Shown: positions 1 to 9,246 of the stretch, one piece after another
Numbering within the stretch: the stretch's first letter is position 1
Layout: every line of letters starts with the position of its first letter
NCBI RefSeq assembly: GCF_007713685.1
Contig: NZ_VMRJ01000001.1
Location: 1,532,129-1,596,128 of the forward strand
Reading direction: 5' to 3'
Length of the DNA: 64,000 nucleotides
From: Hymenobacter setariae
GTDB taxonomy: Bacteria; Bacteroidota; Bacteroidia; Cytophagales; Hymenobacteraceae
Notes under the pieces: model-generated
The model's input: only the letters and a program-made list of their open reading frames with translations
Databases searched by the model: none
Told to the model about the DNA's origin: nothing
Program-made: the position numbers and the translations under genes

Positions 1-395
1 GAGTCGCCAGCGGGCAGCGACAGGGTCGATACGAGGCGACTAGTTCCGAGTGGCCGGCCATCGAGTAGCACTGCGTAATCGAGGCCAGTCAGGACTACAT
101 TCTCCAGTCCTGGATTGTATGCATTGAGCTGCAGGCGCACGCGCAAGGGCAGCTGCTTATTCACATAGCCCGCAATAATCTGATTGCGCCGGGGCAAGTC
201 TAGGTCGGCAGGTACGCGCAAGGGCAGCACATTGAGGCCGTTGAGCGACGCTTCTTCTATAGTACGCACCCGAAACTCGGGCTCGCGGCTAGGCCCCTTT
301 TCCTGGCGGGTCTCACGTCGGGTGCAGCTAGCACACAGCAAGAGACCTAGGCAGGATAGTGTAGCAACACGGGGTAGCAGAAGCGCAAATTTCAT
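1..395 (-). CDS. LEA type-2 / WHy-like lipoprotein, 3' part beyond left edge
   Basis: The minus strand reads as an open frame starting with ATG at 395 and running off the left edge, so 131 residues are visible. Residues 1-24 look like a lipoprotein signal peptide ending C-A-S-C, a slightly non-standard lipobox (Cys rather than Leu at -3). The mature part contains a pattern (residues about 45-130: LPLRV..NAYNPGLENVVLTGLDYAVLLDGRPLGTS) that resembles the water-stress WHy/LEA_2 fold found in bacterial lipoproteins. The family assignment is by eye and moderately sure; function is unknown, probably an envelope protein. It runs the same way as dnaK but is separated from it by a strong terminator. 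Confidence 0.65.
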   Translation of the reverse strand, partial: MKFALLLPRVATLSCLGLLLCASCTRRETRQEKGPSREPEFRVRTIEEASLNGLNVLPLRVPADLDLPRRNQIIAGYVNKQLPLRVRLQLNAYNPGLENVVLTGLDYAVLLDGRPLGTSRLVSTLSLPAGD

Positions 396-594
396 TGAGG
401 GTAGGTACGTAGCTAGTTCACTGCTCGGTTGGCAGCTTAGCAAAAAGAATGGCCTAAGGCAAAGCTGATAGAAGCTGTTTGCCTCCAATAGCAAGCTACC
501 AAGTCTTGCACAAATCGTACCGCGACCAGCTAATAGCCCACAAAAATATTATTTATTCTCCGAATATATAAACTGTAAGCTGTAGTACAACGCA

Positions 595-626
595 AAAAGG
601 CCGGAAGCTTACGCCTCCGGCCTTTT
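595..626. terminator. Bidirectional intrinsic terminator downstream of dnaK
   Basis: A perfect stem (AAAGGCCGGA pairing with TCCGGCCTTT) encloses an 11-nt loop and ends in T-runs on both strands. It lies 60 nt past the dnaK stop codon and closes that transcript before the upstream lipoprotein gene. Confidence 0.85.
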
Positions 627-687
627 GTTGCTCCGCTCAAGTTAACCTGCGCAGCAGGTGTACCAGCGGTGGCTGATTAATCAGCCA

Positions 688-2625
688 CTATTTGCCGTCT
701 ACTTCCTCGTAGTCTACATCGGTCACGTGGTCACCAGCGGGTTGCCCCTGCTGGCCACCACCCTGGCCGTCGGCACCGGGGAAGCCTTGGCCGCCGGGCT
801 GGCCACCTTGGGCGCCAGCGGCAGCATACATCTCCTGCGAAGCAGCTTCCCAGGCCTTGTTCAGCGCGGCTACGCCAGCGTCGATGGCACCTAAGTCCTT
901 GCTTTCGTGGGCTTTCTTGAGGTCGGCGAGAGCGCTTTCTACGGCCGTTTTATTGCCGCCGCTCAGCTTGTCGCCAAACTCCTTAAGCTGCTTCTCGGTC
1001 TGGAAAATGAGCGAGTCAGCGTCGTTCACTTTCTTGATGCGCTCGGCTTCGGCTTTGTCGGCTTCGGCGTTGGCGGTAGCTTCTTGGCGCATACGCTCGA
1101 TGTCGGCGTCGCTGAGGCCGCTGCTGGCTTCGATGCGAATCTTCTGCTCTTTGCCAGTGCCTTTGTCGCGGGCCGTTACGTTGAGGATACCGTTGGCATC
1201 GATGTCAAACGTTACTTCGATTTGCGGTACACCGCGGGGTGCGGGCGGAATGCTATCGAGGTGGAATTTGCCGATGGTGCGGTTCTGGCTAGCCAGCGGA
1301 CGCTCGCCTTGCAACACGTGGATTTCTACCGAAGGCTGCGAGTCCGAAGCCGTCGAGAAGGTTTCCGATTTTTTGGTCGGAATAGTAGTGTTAGACTCGA
1401 TGAGCTTGGTCATCACGCCGCCCATGGTTTCGATACCTAGGCTCAGCGGAGTTACGTCGAGCAGCAGTACGTCTTTCACCTCGCCAGTGAGTACACCGCC
1501 CTGGATGGCAGCACCGATGGCTACTACTTCGTCAGGGTTTACACCTTTCGAAGGCTTCTTGCCGAAGAACTTCTCAACTTCTTCCTGAATGCGCGGAATG
1601 CGGGTCGAGCCACCTACCAGAATAACTTCATCAACTTGCGAAGCCGACAGGCCAGCGTCTTGCAACGCCTTTTTGCAGGGCTCCATCGAGCGGCGTACGA
1701 GCTCATCGCTCAACTGCTCAAACTTGGCGCGGCTCAGCTTCACTACCAAGTGCTTGGGGCCGCTGGCAGTAGCTGTGATGTAGGGCAGGTTGATTTCGGT
1801 TTCGTTCGAGCTCGACAGCTCAATCTTGGCCTTCTCGGCAGCTTCCTTGAGGCGCTGGAGGGCCAGCGGGTCTTTGCGGAGGTCGAGGTTTTCGTTGTCG
1901 CTGGCAAACTGGTCAGCCAGGAAGTTGATAATAACTTGGTCGAAGTCATCACCGCCAAGGTGGGTATCACCGTTGGTGCTCAATACTTCAAATACACCAT
2001 CACCAAGCTCCAGAATCGAAATATCGAACGTACCACCGCCTAGGTCGTACACGGCAATCTTCTGGTCTTTGTGCTTCTTATCCAGGCCGTAAGCTAGTGC
2101 AGCAGCCGTAGGCTCGTTGATAATGCGCTTTACATCGAGGCCCGCGATGGCACCAGCTTCTTTAGTAGCTTGGCGCTGGGCATCGTTAAAGTATGCCGGC
2201 ACCGTGATAACGGCTTCGGTAACAGTCGTACCTAGGTAGTCCTCAGCCGTCTGCTTCATCTTTTGCAGAATCATGGCCGAAATTTCCTGAGGCGTATAGT
2301 TGCGGTCACCGATTTTCACGGCTACCGTATTGTTGGGGCCCGACACAACGTCGTAGGCTACGTATTTGCTTTCATTGCCGACTTCGTTGAAGTGGCGGCC
2401 CATGAAGCGCTTGATGCTAGCAATAGTATTCGTGGGGTTGGTAACGGCCTGGCGCTTAGCCGGGTCACCTACTTTGCGTTCGCCCTTGCCATTGTCGAGA
2501 AACGCGACAATCGACGGCGTGGTGCGGCGGCCTTCCGAGTTGGGAATTACAACCGGCTCGTTGCCTTCCATTACGGCGACGCACGAGTTGGTGGTGCCCA
2601 AGTCAATACCGATGATTTTGCCCAT
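688..2625 (-). CDS. dnaK: Chaperone protein DnaK (Hsp70)
   Basis: ATP-dependent cytosolic chaperone that binds exposed hydrophobic peptides with DnaJ and GrpE. The 645-residue product has the usual length. It opens with [12 protein letters not shown] (phosphate-1 loop) and carries [10 protein letters not shown] (phosphate-2 loop) and the linker/substrate-domain junction [15 protein letters not shown] near residue 390, then a helical lid and a Gly/Gln-rich tail ending in YEEVDGK, close to the EEVD-like end of many bacterial DnaKs. No dnaJ or grpE lies next to it, as is common in Bacteroidota. Upstream (2640-2800) I see no TAnnTTTG element on this strand, but two copies of TTCTGCCA (plus strand) 31 bp apart that might be a stress-control site. 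The terminator at 595-626 closes the transcript. Confidence 0.98.
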   Translation of the reverse strand: MGKIIGIDLGTTNSCVAVMEGNEPVVIPNSEGRRTTPSIVAFLDNGKGERKVGDPAKRQAVTNPTNTIASIKRFMGRHFNEVGNESKYVAYDVVSGPNNTVAVKIGDRNYTPQEISAMILQKMKQTAEDYLGTTVTEAVITVPAYFNDAQRQATKEAGAIAGLDVKRIINEPTAAALAYGLDKKHKDQKIAVYDLGGGTFDISILELGDGVFEVLSTNGDTHLGGDDFDQVIINFLADQFASDNENLDLRKDPLALQRLKEAAEKAKIELSSSNETEINLPYITATASGPKHLVVKLSRAKFEQLSDELVRRSMEPCKKALQDAGLSASQVDEVILVGGSTRIPRIQEEVEKFFGKKPSKGVNPDEVVAIGAAIQGGVLTGEVKDVLLLDVTPLSLGIETMGGVMTKLIESNTTIPTKKSETFSTASDSQPSVEIHVLQGERPLASQNRTIGKFHLDSIPPAPRGVPQIEVTFDIDANGILNVTARDKGTGKEQKIRIEASSGLSDADIERMRQEATANAEADKAEAERIKKVNDADSLIFQTEKQLKEFGDKLSGGNKTAVESALADLKKAHESKDLGAIDAGVAALNKAWEAASQEMYAAAGAQGGQPGGQGFPGADGQGGGQQGQPAGDHVTDVDYEEVDGK

Positions 2626-2730
2626 GATTAAGGTGGGTGCTAAAGTTTAAGAGAGATGAGGTGTCTGGTTGGAATGGACAGCTACGCGGCCGTCGGGTGC
2701 CCTGTTACAAGGCGCGTACCAGCCTCATAT

Positions 2731-2769
2731 TTCTGCCACAATGGCGGGGCTACCTGTTTTATTCTGCCA
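2731..2769. promoter_or_regulatory. Paired TTCTGCCA repeats upstream of dnaK
   Basis: TTCTGCCA occurs at 2731-2738 and again at 2762-2769, 31 bp apart (about three helical turns), 105-145 bp upstream of the dnaK start. The spacing and position would suit a regulator or alternative sigma site. No experimental motif is claimed; two 8-mers could be chance. Confidence 0.25.
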
Positions 2770-3021
2770 GGGCGGCAAGCCTATTCCAGTGTTAGTCGAC
2801 GTAGCCTGCCTTCTTAGCAGGTTTGAGCTGTGCAAGGGCGCCTAAGGTTCTGCTTAATCTGTCGTATTACTGGTTTTCGTTCCAGCGCCATCAGTCTAAG
2901 TGGCTATGGCCAGCAGACAACTTCTTACTATTAAATCAGGACAACTCAGGAAAGCTTTCTTTCTATTTTTAATACAAAAAAATATCTAAACCTTATAGCA
3001 TCTTAACAGACTATTGTTTAA

Positions 3022-3029
3022 TAAATTTG
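3022..3029 (+). promoter_or_regulatory. Bacteroidota -7 element (TAAATTTG) for the CHRD gene
   Basis: TAAATTTG fits the Bacteroidota -7 consensus TAnnTTTG, 48 bp before the GTG start of the CHRD-domain gene and inside an AT-rich stretch. No clear TTG -33 element lies 19-21 bp upstream, so the call rests on the -7 box alone. Confidence 0.35.
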
Positions 3030-3076
3030 CATCAATTTCACACTTAGCTCATTTTCATTTTTAACCTTATTTCTTC

Positions 3077-3517
3077 GTGAAAAAGATTCTACTTGCCGCT
3101 CTTGCTGGCCTAGTACTGGTTAGCGCCTGTAAAAAAGACAACGACTCCGTACCTACCCAGCAGGTTTCGGGCACTTTCAGCGGTAGCAACGAGGTACCAG
3201 CCATTACGGCCTCGGGCTCGGGCACCTTCACAGGCACTTACACTCCCAGCACTAAGTCGCTGAGCTATACGGCAACTTTCTCAGGCCTCACAGGTGCTGC
3301 TACTGCGTCGCATCTTCATTTTGGCGACGCTAAGCACTCCGGCCCCGTAACGGTATCGTTTACTGGTGTACCGGCTGCCAACAGCGGTACTATTACCGGC
3401 ACAGCCACGCTGACGGCTCAGCAGGCCGACTCGCTGACCGCGGGCCGCATCTATGCCAACATTCACACCGCGGCTAATACCGGCGGCGAGCTGCGCGCTA
3501 ACGTGCGAGTTAAGTAA
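3077..3517 (+). CDS. CHRD-domain lipoprotein
   Basis: 146 residues starting with GTG. Residues 1-18 are a lipoprotein signal with the canonical lipobox V-S-A-C (Cys18), followed by a K-K-D-N-D stretch, so the protein is probably anchored in an envelope membrane. Residues about 30-146 match the CHRD domain (first described in chordin): the pattern TFSGSNEVP...GTGTFTGTY, then ASHLHFG near the middle and a C-terminal IYANIHTAANTGGELRANV. The function of bacterial CHRD proteins is not settled. It is a single-gene unit with its own promoter and a strong terminator just after it. Confidence 0.88.
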   Translation: MKKILLAALAGLVLVSACKKDNDSVPTQQVSGTFSGSNEVPAITASGSGTFTGTYTPSTKSLSYTATFSGLTGAATASHLHFGDAKHSGPVTVSFTGVPAANSGTITGTATLTAQQADSLTAGRIYANIHTAANTGGELRANVRVK

Positions 3518-3540
3518 AGCAATTTACCGTTTGTATTCTT

Positions 3541-3576
3541 CGAGCCCGACGCTGGTAGCAGCGGCGGGCTCGTTTT
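3541..3576 (+). terminator. Intrinsic terminator after CHRD gene
   Basis: Compound hairpin 24 nt after the stop codon: outer stem CGAGCCCG/CGGGCTCG (3541-3548 with 3565-3572), inner stem CGCTG/CAGCG (3550-3554 with 3559-3563), followed by TTTT. Confidence 0.85.
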
Positions 3577-3662
3577 GTTTGGGGGTAGCGGGGCGGGCGG
3601 CAACTTTGCCGACCTAGGGCGCATCTTTGGCAGCACGAATTTTTTCTCGTCTGTTTTACTGC

Positions 3663-6158
3663 ATGAAATACGCTTTTCTCGCCGGGCTGCCGGGCTGCCT
3701 CCTGGTTGCCTTTGTAGCGCAGGCGCAAGCACCCGCTGCCCCGGCTTCGGCCTCTGGCCCCTACCGCGCTTCGGCCACCAAAATCAACGACCTAGTGCAC
3801 ACCAAGTTGGCCGTGCGCTTCGACTACGCCAAGCGCTACCTCTACGGCCAGGAATGGGTGACACTGAAGCCTCACGGCTACGCCACCGATTCACTGCGCC
3901 TCGATGCCAAGGGCATGGATATCAAAACCGTAGCCCTGATGAATGGCAGCAGCCAGCAGCCCCTCAAGTACGACTATTCCGACCAGGAAAACCTGCGCAT
4001 TAACCTAGGTAGACTTTTCAAGCCGGGCGAGCAGTACATGGTGTACATCGAGTACACGGCCAAGCCCGACGAGCTGAAAGTGAAAGGCTCGGCCGCTATT
4101 ACCGATGCTAAAGGCCTTTATTTCATCAACCCCGATAGCACGGTAAAGGGCAAGCCAGTGCAAATCTGGACGCAGGGCGAGACGGAAGGCTCGTCGGCTT
4201 GGTTTCCGACCATCGACCGACCCAACCAAAAGACTACTGAGGAAATCGCCATGACCGTGCCGGCCAAGTACGTGACGCTCAGCAACGGCAGGCTGGTTAG
4301 CCAGACGCCCGCCGGCCCCGGTCTGCGCACCGACACTTGGAAGATGGATGAGCCGCACTCGCCTTACCTGTTCATGATGGCGGTGGGAGATTTTAAAATC
4401 TACAAGGACACCTGGCGCGGCAAGGAGGTCAACTACTACCTAGAGCCCAAGTACGCACCCTTCGCCAAGCAGATTTTCGGCAACACGCCCGACATGCTGG
4501 AGTTTTACTCCAAGCGCCTCGGGGTAGAGTTTCCGTGGAATAAATACGCCCAGATAGTGGCCCGCGACTATGTGAGCGGCGCTATGGAAAACACCACTGC
4601 CACGCTACACGGCGAGCAGGTACAAATGACCGACAAAGAGCTGGTAGACCGCGAGTACAGCGGCGAATCGGTGATTGCGCACGAACTGTTTCACCAGTGG
4701 TTTGGCGACTATGTAACGGCCGAATCATGGTCGAACCTGACCGTGAATGAGTCGATGGCCGACTTCGGGGAGGGGCTGTACGCTGAGTATAAGTACGGCC
4801 AGGACGCGGCCGACATGCACAATTTTCGCAACGCCGAGCGCTACCTCACCAGCAAGCGCGACGTGACCAAAAACCTGGTGCGCTTCTACTACAACGACAA
4901 GGAAGACATGTTCGACCTCGTCACGTACCAGAAAGGCGGGGCCATCGTGCAAATGCTGCGCACCTACCTAGGAGACGACGTATTTTTCGCGGGCTTGCAG
5001 AAGTACTTGCAGGATAACAAGTTCGGCAACGCCGAAGCGCACCAGATGCGCCTCGCGATGGAAGCCGTATCGGGTAAGGACCTGAACTGGTTTTACAACC
5101 AATGGTACTACGGCGCGGGCCACCCCGTCGTGACCATCGCCTACGCCTGGGACGCCGCTGCCAAGAAGCAGAGCGTGACCGTGAAGCAGACCCAGGAGGG
5201 CAAGCCCTTTCAACTGCCGTTTACCATTGACTACTACGTGAATGGTAAGCCCGTGCACCAGCAGGTGATGATGACCGAGGCCACCCAGACGTTTACGATG
5301 CCGCTGGCCGCCAAGCCCGACCTAGTGAACGTAGACGCCGACAAAAACCTGCTCTGGGATAAAACCGATAACAAACAGCTGGCCGAGTACGCGTACCAGT
5401 ACAAGCACGCCCCGCGCCTCGTGGACCGCGCCGAAGCGCTGGAGGCCGCGCTAGCCCAGCAAACAACCAGCCCCGCCGCGCGGGCAGTAGTGCTGGCCGC
5501 CATGCAAGACAAGTACTACGAAATGCGCGTGGCCGCCATCAGCACCCTCAAAATGGATAATAAGGACGTGGCCAAAGCTGCTACGCCCGTGCTACGCAAG
5601 CTGGCTACTACTGAGAAGGAGCCCCACGTGCTGGCGGCTACGCTCCGTGCCCTAGGTGCCCTCAAAGACAGGAAAGACGAAAAGCTTGTCATGAAAGAGC
5701 TGGCTAACAATCCTTCGCTGGCCGTGCAAGGCGCGGCTCTGCGCGCCCTCGGCGACCTCAACCCTACCGAGGCCCTGAGCCGCGCCAAGGCCTATGAGGT
5801 AGATGCCCCAGCCGCGCTTACGGCAGCGATGATGAGTGTGTATGCCCAGCAGGGCGGCCCGGCGCAGTGGGCATTTATCCGCGACCGCTACGACGCAGCC
5901 AATGGTCAGGCTAAGTACCGCTACATCGCGCCAATGACGCAGATGCTCGGCCGCCTCGATGACCCTAAGGCGTTTTCGGAAGACGTAACGCGCATTCAGC
6001 AGCTGGCCATGATACCGCAACTCAAAGCTTATGGCATTGATAAAGCGATGGTTACTGCCTTACAAAAGGGTGCCGAAGCGCAGAAGGGTAAGCCTAACGC
6101 TGCCCAAAACCAAGCCACGGCCGATGCGGCGGTAAAAGCCATTCAAGCTGCTAAGTAA
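3663..6158 (+). CDS. M1 family aminopeptidase with C-terminal helical repeats
   Basis: Secreted or periplasmic zinc metallopeptidase of the M1 (aminopeptidase N / ERAP-type) family, removing N-terminal residues from peptides. I chose the ATG at 3663 (831 residues) because it begins a clean signal peptide (MKYAFLAGLPGCLLVAFVAQAQA); an upstream in-frame start at 3627 would bury it. The substrate-binding GAMEN motif is at residues 306-310 and the zinc site HELFH at 340-344 with the downstream Glu in NESMADFGE. After the catalytic part, residues about 590-810 consist of repeated helical segments (LRKLATTEKEPHVLAATLRALG and similar) resembling HEAT repeats. It is a stand-alone gene with a perfect terminator 33 nt downstream. 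Confidence 0.95.
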   Translation: MKYAFLAGLPGCLLVAFVAQAQAPAAPASASGPYRASATKINDLVHTKLAVRFDYAKRYLYGQEWVTLKPHGYATDSLRLDAKGMDIKTVALMNGSSQQPLKYDYSDQENLRINLGRLFKPGEQYMVYIEYTAKPDELKVKGSAAITDAKGLYFINPDSTVKGKPVQIWTQGETEGSSAWFPTIDRPNQKTTEEIAMTVPAKYVTLSNGRLVSQTPAGPGLRTDTWKMDEPHSPYLFMMAVGDFKIYKDTWRGKEVNYYLEPKYAPFAKQIFGNTPDMLEFYSKRLGVEFPWNKYAQIVARDYVSGAMENTTATLHGEQVQMTDKELVDREYSGESVIAHELFHQWFGDYVTAESWSNLTVNESMADFGEGLYAEYKYGQDAADMHNFRNAERYLTSKRDVTKNLVRFYYNDKEDMFDLVTYQKGGAIVQMLRTYLGDDVFFAGLQKYLQDNKFGNAEAHQMRLAMEAVSGKDLNWFYNQWYYGAGHPVVTIAYAWDAAAKKQSVTVKQTQEGKPFQLPFTIDYYVNGKPVHQQVMMTEATQTFTMPLAAKPDLVNVDADKNLLWDKTDNKQLAEYAYQYKHAPRLVDRAEALEAALAQQTTSPAARAVVLAAMQDKYYEMRVAAISTLKMDNKDVAKAATPVLRKLATTEKEPHVLAATLRALGALKDRKDEKLVMKELANNPSLAVQGAALRALGDLNPTEALSRAKAYEVDAPAALTAAMMSVYAQQGGPAQWAFIRDRYDAANGQAKYRYIAPMTQMLGRLDDPKAFSEDVTRIQQLAMIPQLKAYGIDKAMVTALQKGAEAQKGKPNAAQNQATADAAVKAIQAAK

Positions 6159-6190
6159 GCCGGAGCGTCAACGCTGCACACCAAGCTAAG

Positions 6191-6223
6191 AAGGGCGGGC
6201 TCTACTAGAGCCCGCCCTTTTCT
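6191..6223 (+). terminator. Intrinsic terminator after M1 peptidase gene
   Basis: A perfect 13-bp stem (6191-6203 with 6207-6219) with a 3-nt loop is followed by T-rich sequence. The A-run on the left makes it usable on both strands. Confidence 0.88.
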
Positions 6224-6294
6224 TATGCCCTTGCCTAAAGCGAGTGGCGCGCTACGTTGAACTATCCCGCAAGGTTTCGCGTCGGAGTAAGTCT

Positions 6295-7143
6295 ATGCGC
6301 AAGACCACTCCGCTGGTGCTGGCCGTTCTGCTCGCAGGCCGCCTCACCCCCGCCCTGGCCCAGAATACGCCCGACGAGAACAATCCCAACTTCGACGCGC
6401 CCTTTGTGCTGCACGTGCGTCCTGACCGCCCCGGCCAAACTATCACGGCGGGCGTGCTGCGGGCCGGCGAGTTTCAGCTCGAAACCGGCTTGCAGCGCTA
6501 TTCTCCCACTGTTGGGACTGGCCTCACGAGCAGCACGGCTACGTTGCGCATTGGCTTCTTCAACAGCATGGAGTTTCGCGTGACGCAGCCTTATGTATAC
6601 GGCACGCCAAGCAACCGGCTAATAAGCAGTGAAACTCCGGGCCTGCGCCCCGACTCGGTAGGCTGGGCCCCCGTGACGGTAGGCACCAAGCTAATGCTGA
6701 CCCCCGACCGCGCCAGCCGCTTTCAGGCGTCGCTGCTCGTAGAGGTGGCGCTGCCCAATACTGGCTCGGCGGGAATGCGCCGCAGTTCGTGGGCGCCCAG
6801 CGGCCGCCTGTTGCTCAGCCAGCAGCTCGGTCGCCGCGCTGCGCTAGAAGGCAACATCGGCTTCACCCAGTATGGCCTTACGGCCGCCGACGTATCGCGC
6901 GGGCAGTACCTAGGGTCACTAGCGCTCACCGCGCCTATCACCGACAATGCCGGCTATTTTGTAGAGGGCTATGGCCGGGGCCGCGAACAGCTGACCTCTG
7001 GCGCCAATGCCGGCCTCTACTACCGCCCCTGGACTGGGCTGCGCTTTGATGCCACGGTGGGCCGCGTGTTGGGCGGCTTGGGTGCGGGCGCTACTACGGT
7101 GGGCATTGGCCTAGGTCTGCGGCTGGGCGGAAATACGCATTAA
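6295..7143 (+). CDS. Outer-membrane transporter-like beta-barrel protein
   Basis: 282 residues from the ATG at 6295, chosen because it starts a standard signal peptide (MRKTTPLVLAVLLAGRLTPALAQ); the frame is open from 6244. The mature protein opens with FVLHVRPDRPGQTITAGVLRAGEFQLETGLQRYSPT and ends GATTVGIGLGLRLGG, a pattern of alternating amphipathic strands typical of the 'transporter / phenol degradation MetA-like' outer-membrane family (PF13557-like). No substrate can be inferred. It is flanked by the M1 peptidase terminator and by the META-domain gene, probably as its own transcript. Confidence 0.7.
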   Translation: MRKTTPLVLAVLLAGRLTPALAQNTPDENNPNFDAPFVLHVRPDRPGQTITAGVLRAGEFQLETGLQRYSPTVGTGLTSSTATLRIGFFNSMEFRVTQPYVYGTPSNRLISSETPGLRPDSVGWAPVTVGTKLMLTPDRASRFQASLLVEVALPNTGSAGMRRSSWAPSGRLLLSQQLGRRAALEGNIGFTQYGLTAADVSRGQYLGSLALTAPITDNAGYFVEGYGRGREQLTSGANAGLYYRPWTGLRFDATVGRVLGGLGAGATTVGIGLGLRLGGNTH

Positions 7144-7264
7144 CCTACACCACTTAGCTACCTAAGCTGCGAAGCAGCCTTGGCCGAACTGCCGTGCATA
7201 CTTTCGGCACCTACTACCGTATGGGTAGCCGCTGGGCGGGGAAATTTCCGGCCAGCGTATCGTT

Positions 7265-7741
7265 ATGCTTCGCTTTGCTGCCACATTGGTTACTGGGTTT
7301 GGGCTTTTTTGCTTGGGTTGCCAAACCTCTAACACCGTTACTACCAGCACACCTACAACAACTGCTCGCCCACCCGCGCCGGGCGCAGCGCTCTTCGAAA
7401 CCCGCTGGGTATTACGCCAAGTTGGCAACCAGTCCGTTACGGTGCCAGAGGGCGGCCAAGAACCCTACTTGCTACTGCGCCGCGATGGCAAGGCCGAAGG
7501 CCAGGGCAGCTGCAACCGCTTTCGCAGCACAGCTGCTACCGATAGCGTCAGCCATCTGGTTTTCACGCCCCTATTAAGCACGCGCATGGCCTGCCCAGCC
7601 TTGCCCACCGAGCAAGCCTTTACGCAGGCGCTGGCCGCCGCGCACTCCTTCCGCATCAGCGGCGACACGCTGCGCCTGTACGCGCCCACCGAGCCCGATG
7701 CCACGCCGCTAGCGCGGCTAGAAGCGGTTTATTTACATTGA
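7265..7741 (+). CDS. META-domain (HslJ-like) lipoprotein
   Basis: 158 residues with a lipoprotein signal (lipobox C-L-G-C, Cys19) and a Thr/Pro-rich linker (residues 20-40). Residues 43-155 show the META/HslJ pattern: FETRWVLRQVGN at the start, LLLRRDGKAEGQGSCNRF (the conserved G-x-x-x-C-N), then a conserved STRMACPALPTEQAF and GDTLRLYAP. META-domain proteins are envelope proteins linked in other bacteria to heat or novobiocin tolerance; a role here is unproven. It converges on argH, and an inverted repeat lies between the two. Confidence 0.9.
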   Translation: MLRFAATLVTGFGLFCLGCQTSNTVTTSTPTTTARPPAPGAALFETRWVLRQVGNQSVTVPEGGQEPYLLLRRDGKAEGQGSCNRFRSTAATDSVSHLVFTPLLSTRMACPALPTEQAFTQALAAAHSFRISGDTLRLYAPTEPDATPLARLEAVYLH

Positions 7742-7760
7742 TTTTTGCAGTAGTGCAGGG

Positions 7761-7814
7761 TTTTAGTCCGCGAGTAGTAAGCATACAGTAAGCTTATCTA
7801 TTCGCGGACTAAAA
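7761..7814. repeat. REP-like inverted repeat, GTCCGCG family, copy 1
   Basis: A perfect 13-bp inverted repeat (TTTTAGTCCGCGA, 7761-7773, with its complement at 7802-7814) between the convergent META and argH genes, directly followed by another GTCCGCGC. The GTCCGCG/CGCGGAC core recurs at 12117-12197 and 25587-25627, and a variant at 46328-46431. Confidence 0.75.
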
Positions 7815-7822
7815 CGTCCGCG

Positions 7823-9124
7823 CTACTTCGCCCACGATAAACGTTGCCGCGTGCTTTGCAGTCGCTGCGTCAGCACATCCAGCCCAGGGTTGTGCACACT
7901 ACCTAGGTGCGTTGTTGCAAACTCCTTGTGCGGCATGTAGCTACCGTTGTCCACGGCCTGCCCTACCTGCTTATAAGCATCGCGGAACGGTACGCCAGCC
8001 TGGATTAACTGATTGATATTCTCTACCGAAAATATCGCGTCGTATTTCGATTGATTAATTACTCCTGGCACCACCTGCAGGGCGGGCACCGCGAAGAGCA
8101 GAATATCGAGAATATCGGCAAACTGCACCATTGGCCGGAACAGGATTTCCTTTAAAATCTGGAAGTCGCGATGGTAGCCGCTGGGCAGGTTGTTTATCGT
8201 TAGGATAATATCAGTCGGCAGCGCTTGTAGGCGGTTGCAGTGCGCGCGCACCAGCTCAAACACATCAGGGTTTTTCTTGTGCGGCATAATGCTGGAGCCC
8301 GTTGTGAACTCCTTAGGCAGCAGTACGAACCCTAGGTCCTGGCTATTATATAGCACGAGGTCATACGCCAACTTGCTGAGTGTACCGGCCACACCCGCAA
8401 TAGCGAAAGCCAGCGTCTTTTCGGTTTTACCGCGCAGCATTTGCGCACCCACCGCGCTCACCGCCACGTTGGTAAAATTCATTTCGCGGGTCGTCTGTTC
8501 GCGGTCAATGCCGAAGCTGCTGCCGAAGCCCGCACCCGACCCTAGGGGGTTGTGGTCGGCTACGGTATGTGCCGCTTCTAGCAGGCTCATATCGAGCAAT
8601 AAATGCTCGGCGTACGCCCCAAACCAAAGTCCGAAGCTACTCGGCATCGCCGCCTGAAAATGCGTGTAGCCGGGTAATAAATCATTCTTGTATTTCTCGC
8701 CCTGCTGCAACAGCAGCTCCGCTAATTCGAGGATTTTAGCGCCAATTTTTTCGGTATAATCCTTAATAAATAATTGAATTGCCGTCAGCACTTGGTCGTT
8801 GCGCGAGCGCGCCACGTGGATTTTTTTACCTGCGTCGCCGAATTTATCGGTCAGATAATATTCAATTTTGGAGTGCACGTCTTCAAAATCCGATTCAATC
8901 TGAAACGTGCCGTTTTCGACCTGCGCCAACAGCTCATCTAGGCCCGTTAGTAGCTGCGTTTCTTCTTCCTGAGAAATTAGCCCAATGCTAGCTAGCATCT
9001 TGGCTTGCGCCTTAGAAGCAAGCATATCAAAGGGCGCCAGATACATATCTAGCTCCCGGTCTTGCCCCACCGTAAAGCGCTCAATTTTATCGTTGACGGA
9101 GAAGCCTTTTTCCCAGATTTTCAT
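7823..9124 (-). CDS. argH: Argininosuccinate lyase
   Basis: Cytosolic enzyme splitting argininosuccinate into arginine and fumarate, the last step of arginine synthesis. The 433-residue product carries the superfamily signature GSSIMPHKKNPD (the flexible loop with the catalytic Ser) and the conserved patches SRNDQVLTAIQLF and TPLGSGAG-like (NPLGSGAGFGSSFGIDR). Start ATG at 9124 gives MKIWEKGF, typical of Bacteroidota ArgH, slightly shorter than the 450-460 residues of proteobacterial enzymes. It is the last gene of the leftward arm argB-argE-argH; a large inverted repeat separates it from argE. Confidence 0.96.
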   Translation of the reverse strand: MKIWEKGFSVNDKIERFTVGQDRELDMYLAPFDMLASKAQAKMLASIGLISQEEETQLLTGLDELLAQVENGTFQIESDFEDVHSKIEYYLTDKFGDAGKKIHVARSRNDQVLTAIQLFIKDYTEKIGAKILELAELLLQQGEKYKNDLLPGYTHFQAAMPSSFGLWFGAYAEHLLLDMSLLEAAHTVADHNPLGSGAGFGSSFGIDREQTTREMNFTNVAVSAVGAQMLRGKTEKTLAFAIAGVAGTLSKLAYDLVLYNSQDLGFVLLPKEFTTGSSIMPHKKNPDVFELVRAHCNRLQALPTDIILTINNLPSGYHRDFQILKEILFRPMVQFADILDILLFAVPALQVVPGVINQSKYDAIFSVENINQLIQAGVPFRDAYKQVGQAVDNGSYMPHKEFATTHLGSVHNPGLDVLTQRLQSTRQRLSWAK

Positions 9125-9139
9125 TAGTAGAAATACTTA

Positions 9140-9244
9140 TTCCCTATCTGTCATGCTGAGCGTGCGAAGCATCTCTTATCGCGCGGGAATTACCATACCG
9201 GACGCGACAAGATGCTTCGCACGCTCAGCATGGTAGATAGGGAA
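9140..9244. repeat. MITE/REP-like inverted repeat, GAAGCATC family, copy 1
   Basis: Two 35-bp arms (9140-9174 and 9210-9244) are complementary apart from two positions and surround a 35-nt centre. The arm contains TGCTGAGC and CGAAGCATCT. It lies between argE and argH in the same transcription direction. A diverged copy occurs at 24814-24904. Confidence 0.85.
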
Positions 9245-9246
9245 AA

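Noticed and set aside
7194..7577. 127-codon ORF overlapping the META gene in another frame
   Set aside because: Overlapping frame of a clear META lipoprotein; no independent support.
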